Shown: piece after piece, positions 63,675-64,000 of the stretch
How positions within the stretch are numbered: the first letter of the stretch is position 1
How the letters are laid out: every line of letters begins with the position of its first letter
Source: an uncultured Porphyromonadaceae bacterium
GTDB taxonomy: Bacteria; Bacteroidota; Bacteroidia; Bacteroidales; Muribaculaceae
NCBI GenBank assembly: GCA_947643165.1
Contig: CANRVB010000001.1
Location: forward strand, 1 to 64,000
DNA length: 64,000 bases
Direction: 5' to 3'
The notes under the pieces: model-generated
The model's input: only the letters and a program-made list of their open reading frames with translations
What the model was told of the DNA's origin: nothing
The model's database searches: none
Position numbers and translations under genes: made by a program

Positions 63675-63729
63675 CCGTCAACGCGCAGTTATCTCTTTTA
63701 CCTGAGATTAGACCGGAGAGATCCGAAAA

Positions 63730-64000
<271 letters not shown>

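Overview
The window looks like a chromosomal segment of a Bacteroidales bacterium. The evidence is the succinyl-type arginine pathway with a Bacteroides-like ArgF', the T9SS/gliding protein SprA directly after ruvA, a 57-residue Hc1-type histone-like protein, lipoprotein FKBP and NlpC/P60 proteins, almost no Shine-Dalgarno sequences, and promoters of the TTG-N20-TAnnTTTG type. A Muribaculaceae-like genome is my guess from GC content near 50 percent and heavy use of the ATA isoleucine codon, but family level is not proven. No rRNA, tRNA, CRISPR array, insertion sequence or prophage was recognised. The content is mainly core metabolism and envelope biology.

Layout. Positions 1 to about 120 are an almost pure C tract, probably an assembly or sequencing artefact at a contig end; a good promoter at 143-173 points out through it. 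Then come a transmembrane TPR/HTH regulator and a DUF4861 lipoprotein (minus strand), a PiT phosphate carrier (plus) and a DUF418 membrane protein (minus). From 18021 down to 7621 runs a minus-strand unit GNAT - argG - argC - argD - argF' - argB - argE - argH - hppA, followed by two terminators with an unassigned stretch between them. A topA - rluA - GH13 amylase unit (minus) diverges from ruvA - sprA (plus, 2491 residues in SprA). A GH95-like glycosidase, a Trk/Ktr potassium uptake pair, an ABC-F protein, a dicarboxylate-type symporter, metA and an NlpC/P60 lipoprotein follow on the minus strand. An HtrA protease (plus), an LD-carboxypeptidase and radical SAM pair, a flippase, a SemiSWEET, a sigma-54 activator with an acyltransferase, and the histone-like gene come next.

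From 59313 down to 49997 eight genes read the same way with gaps of 36 bases or less: NamZ exo-muramidase (DUF1343), a sodium:solute symporter, a WYL regulator, trmD, an SGNH hydrolase, an MBOAT acyltransferase and two DHHW (AlgJ-like) proteins. I read this as a cell-wall or glycan unit that joins muropeptide sugar release and uptake to glycan O-acetylation. It is the most interesting system here. The window closes with bioB, two FKBP isomerases, a secreted thioredoxin-fold protein and the start of gyrB behind a textbook promoter and a long 5' leader hairpin.

How the genes work together: the arginine unit carries seven biosynthetic enzymes plus a GNAT that may supply the missing first step, and ends with a pyrophosphatase that can recover energy from the pyrophosphate released by ArgG. 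Several neighbours (NlpC/P60, LD-carboxypeptidase, NamZ, the symporter and the MBOAT/DHHW proteins) act on, or may act on, peptidoglycan or surface glycans.
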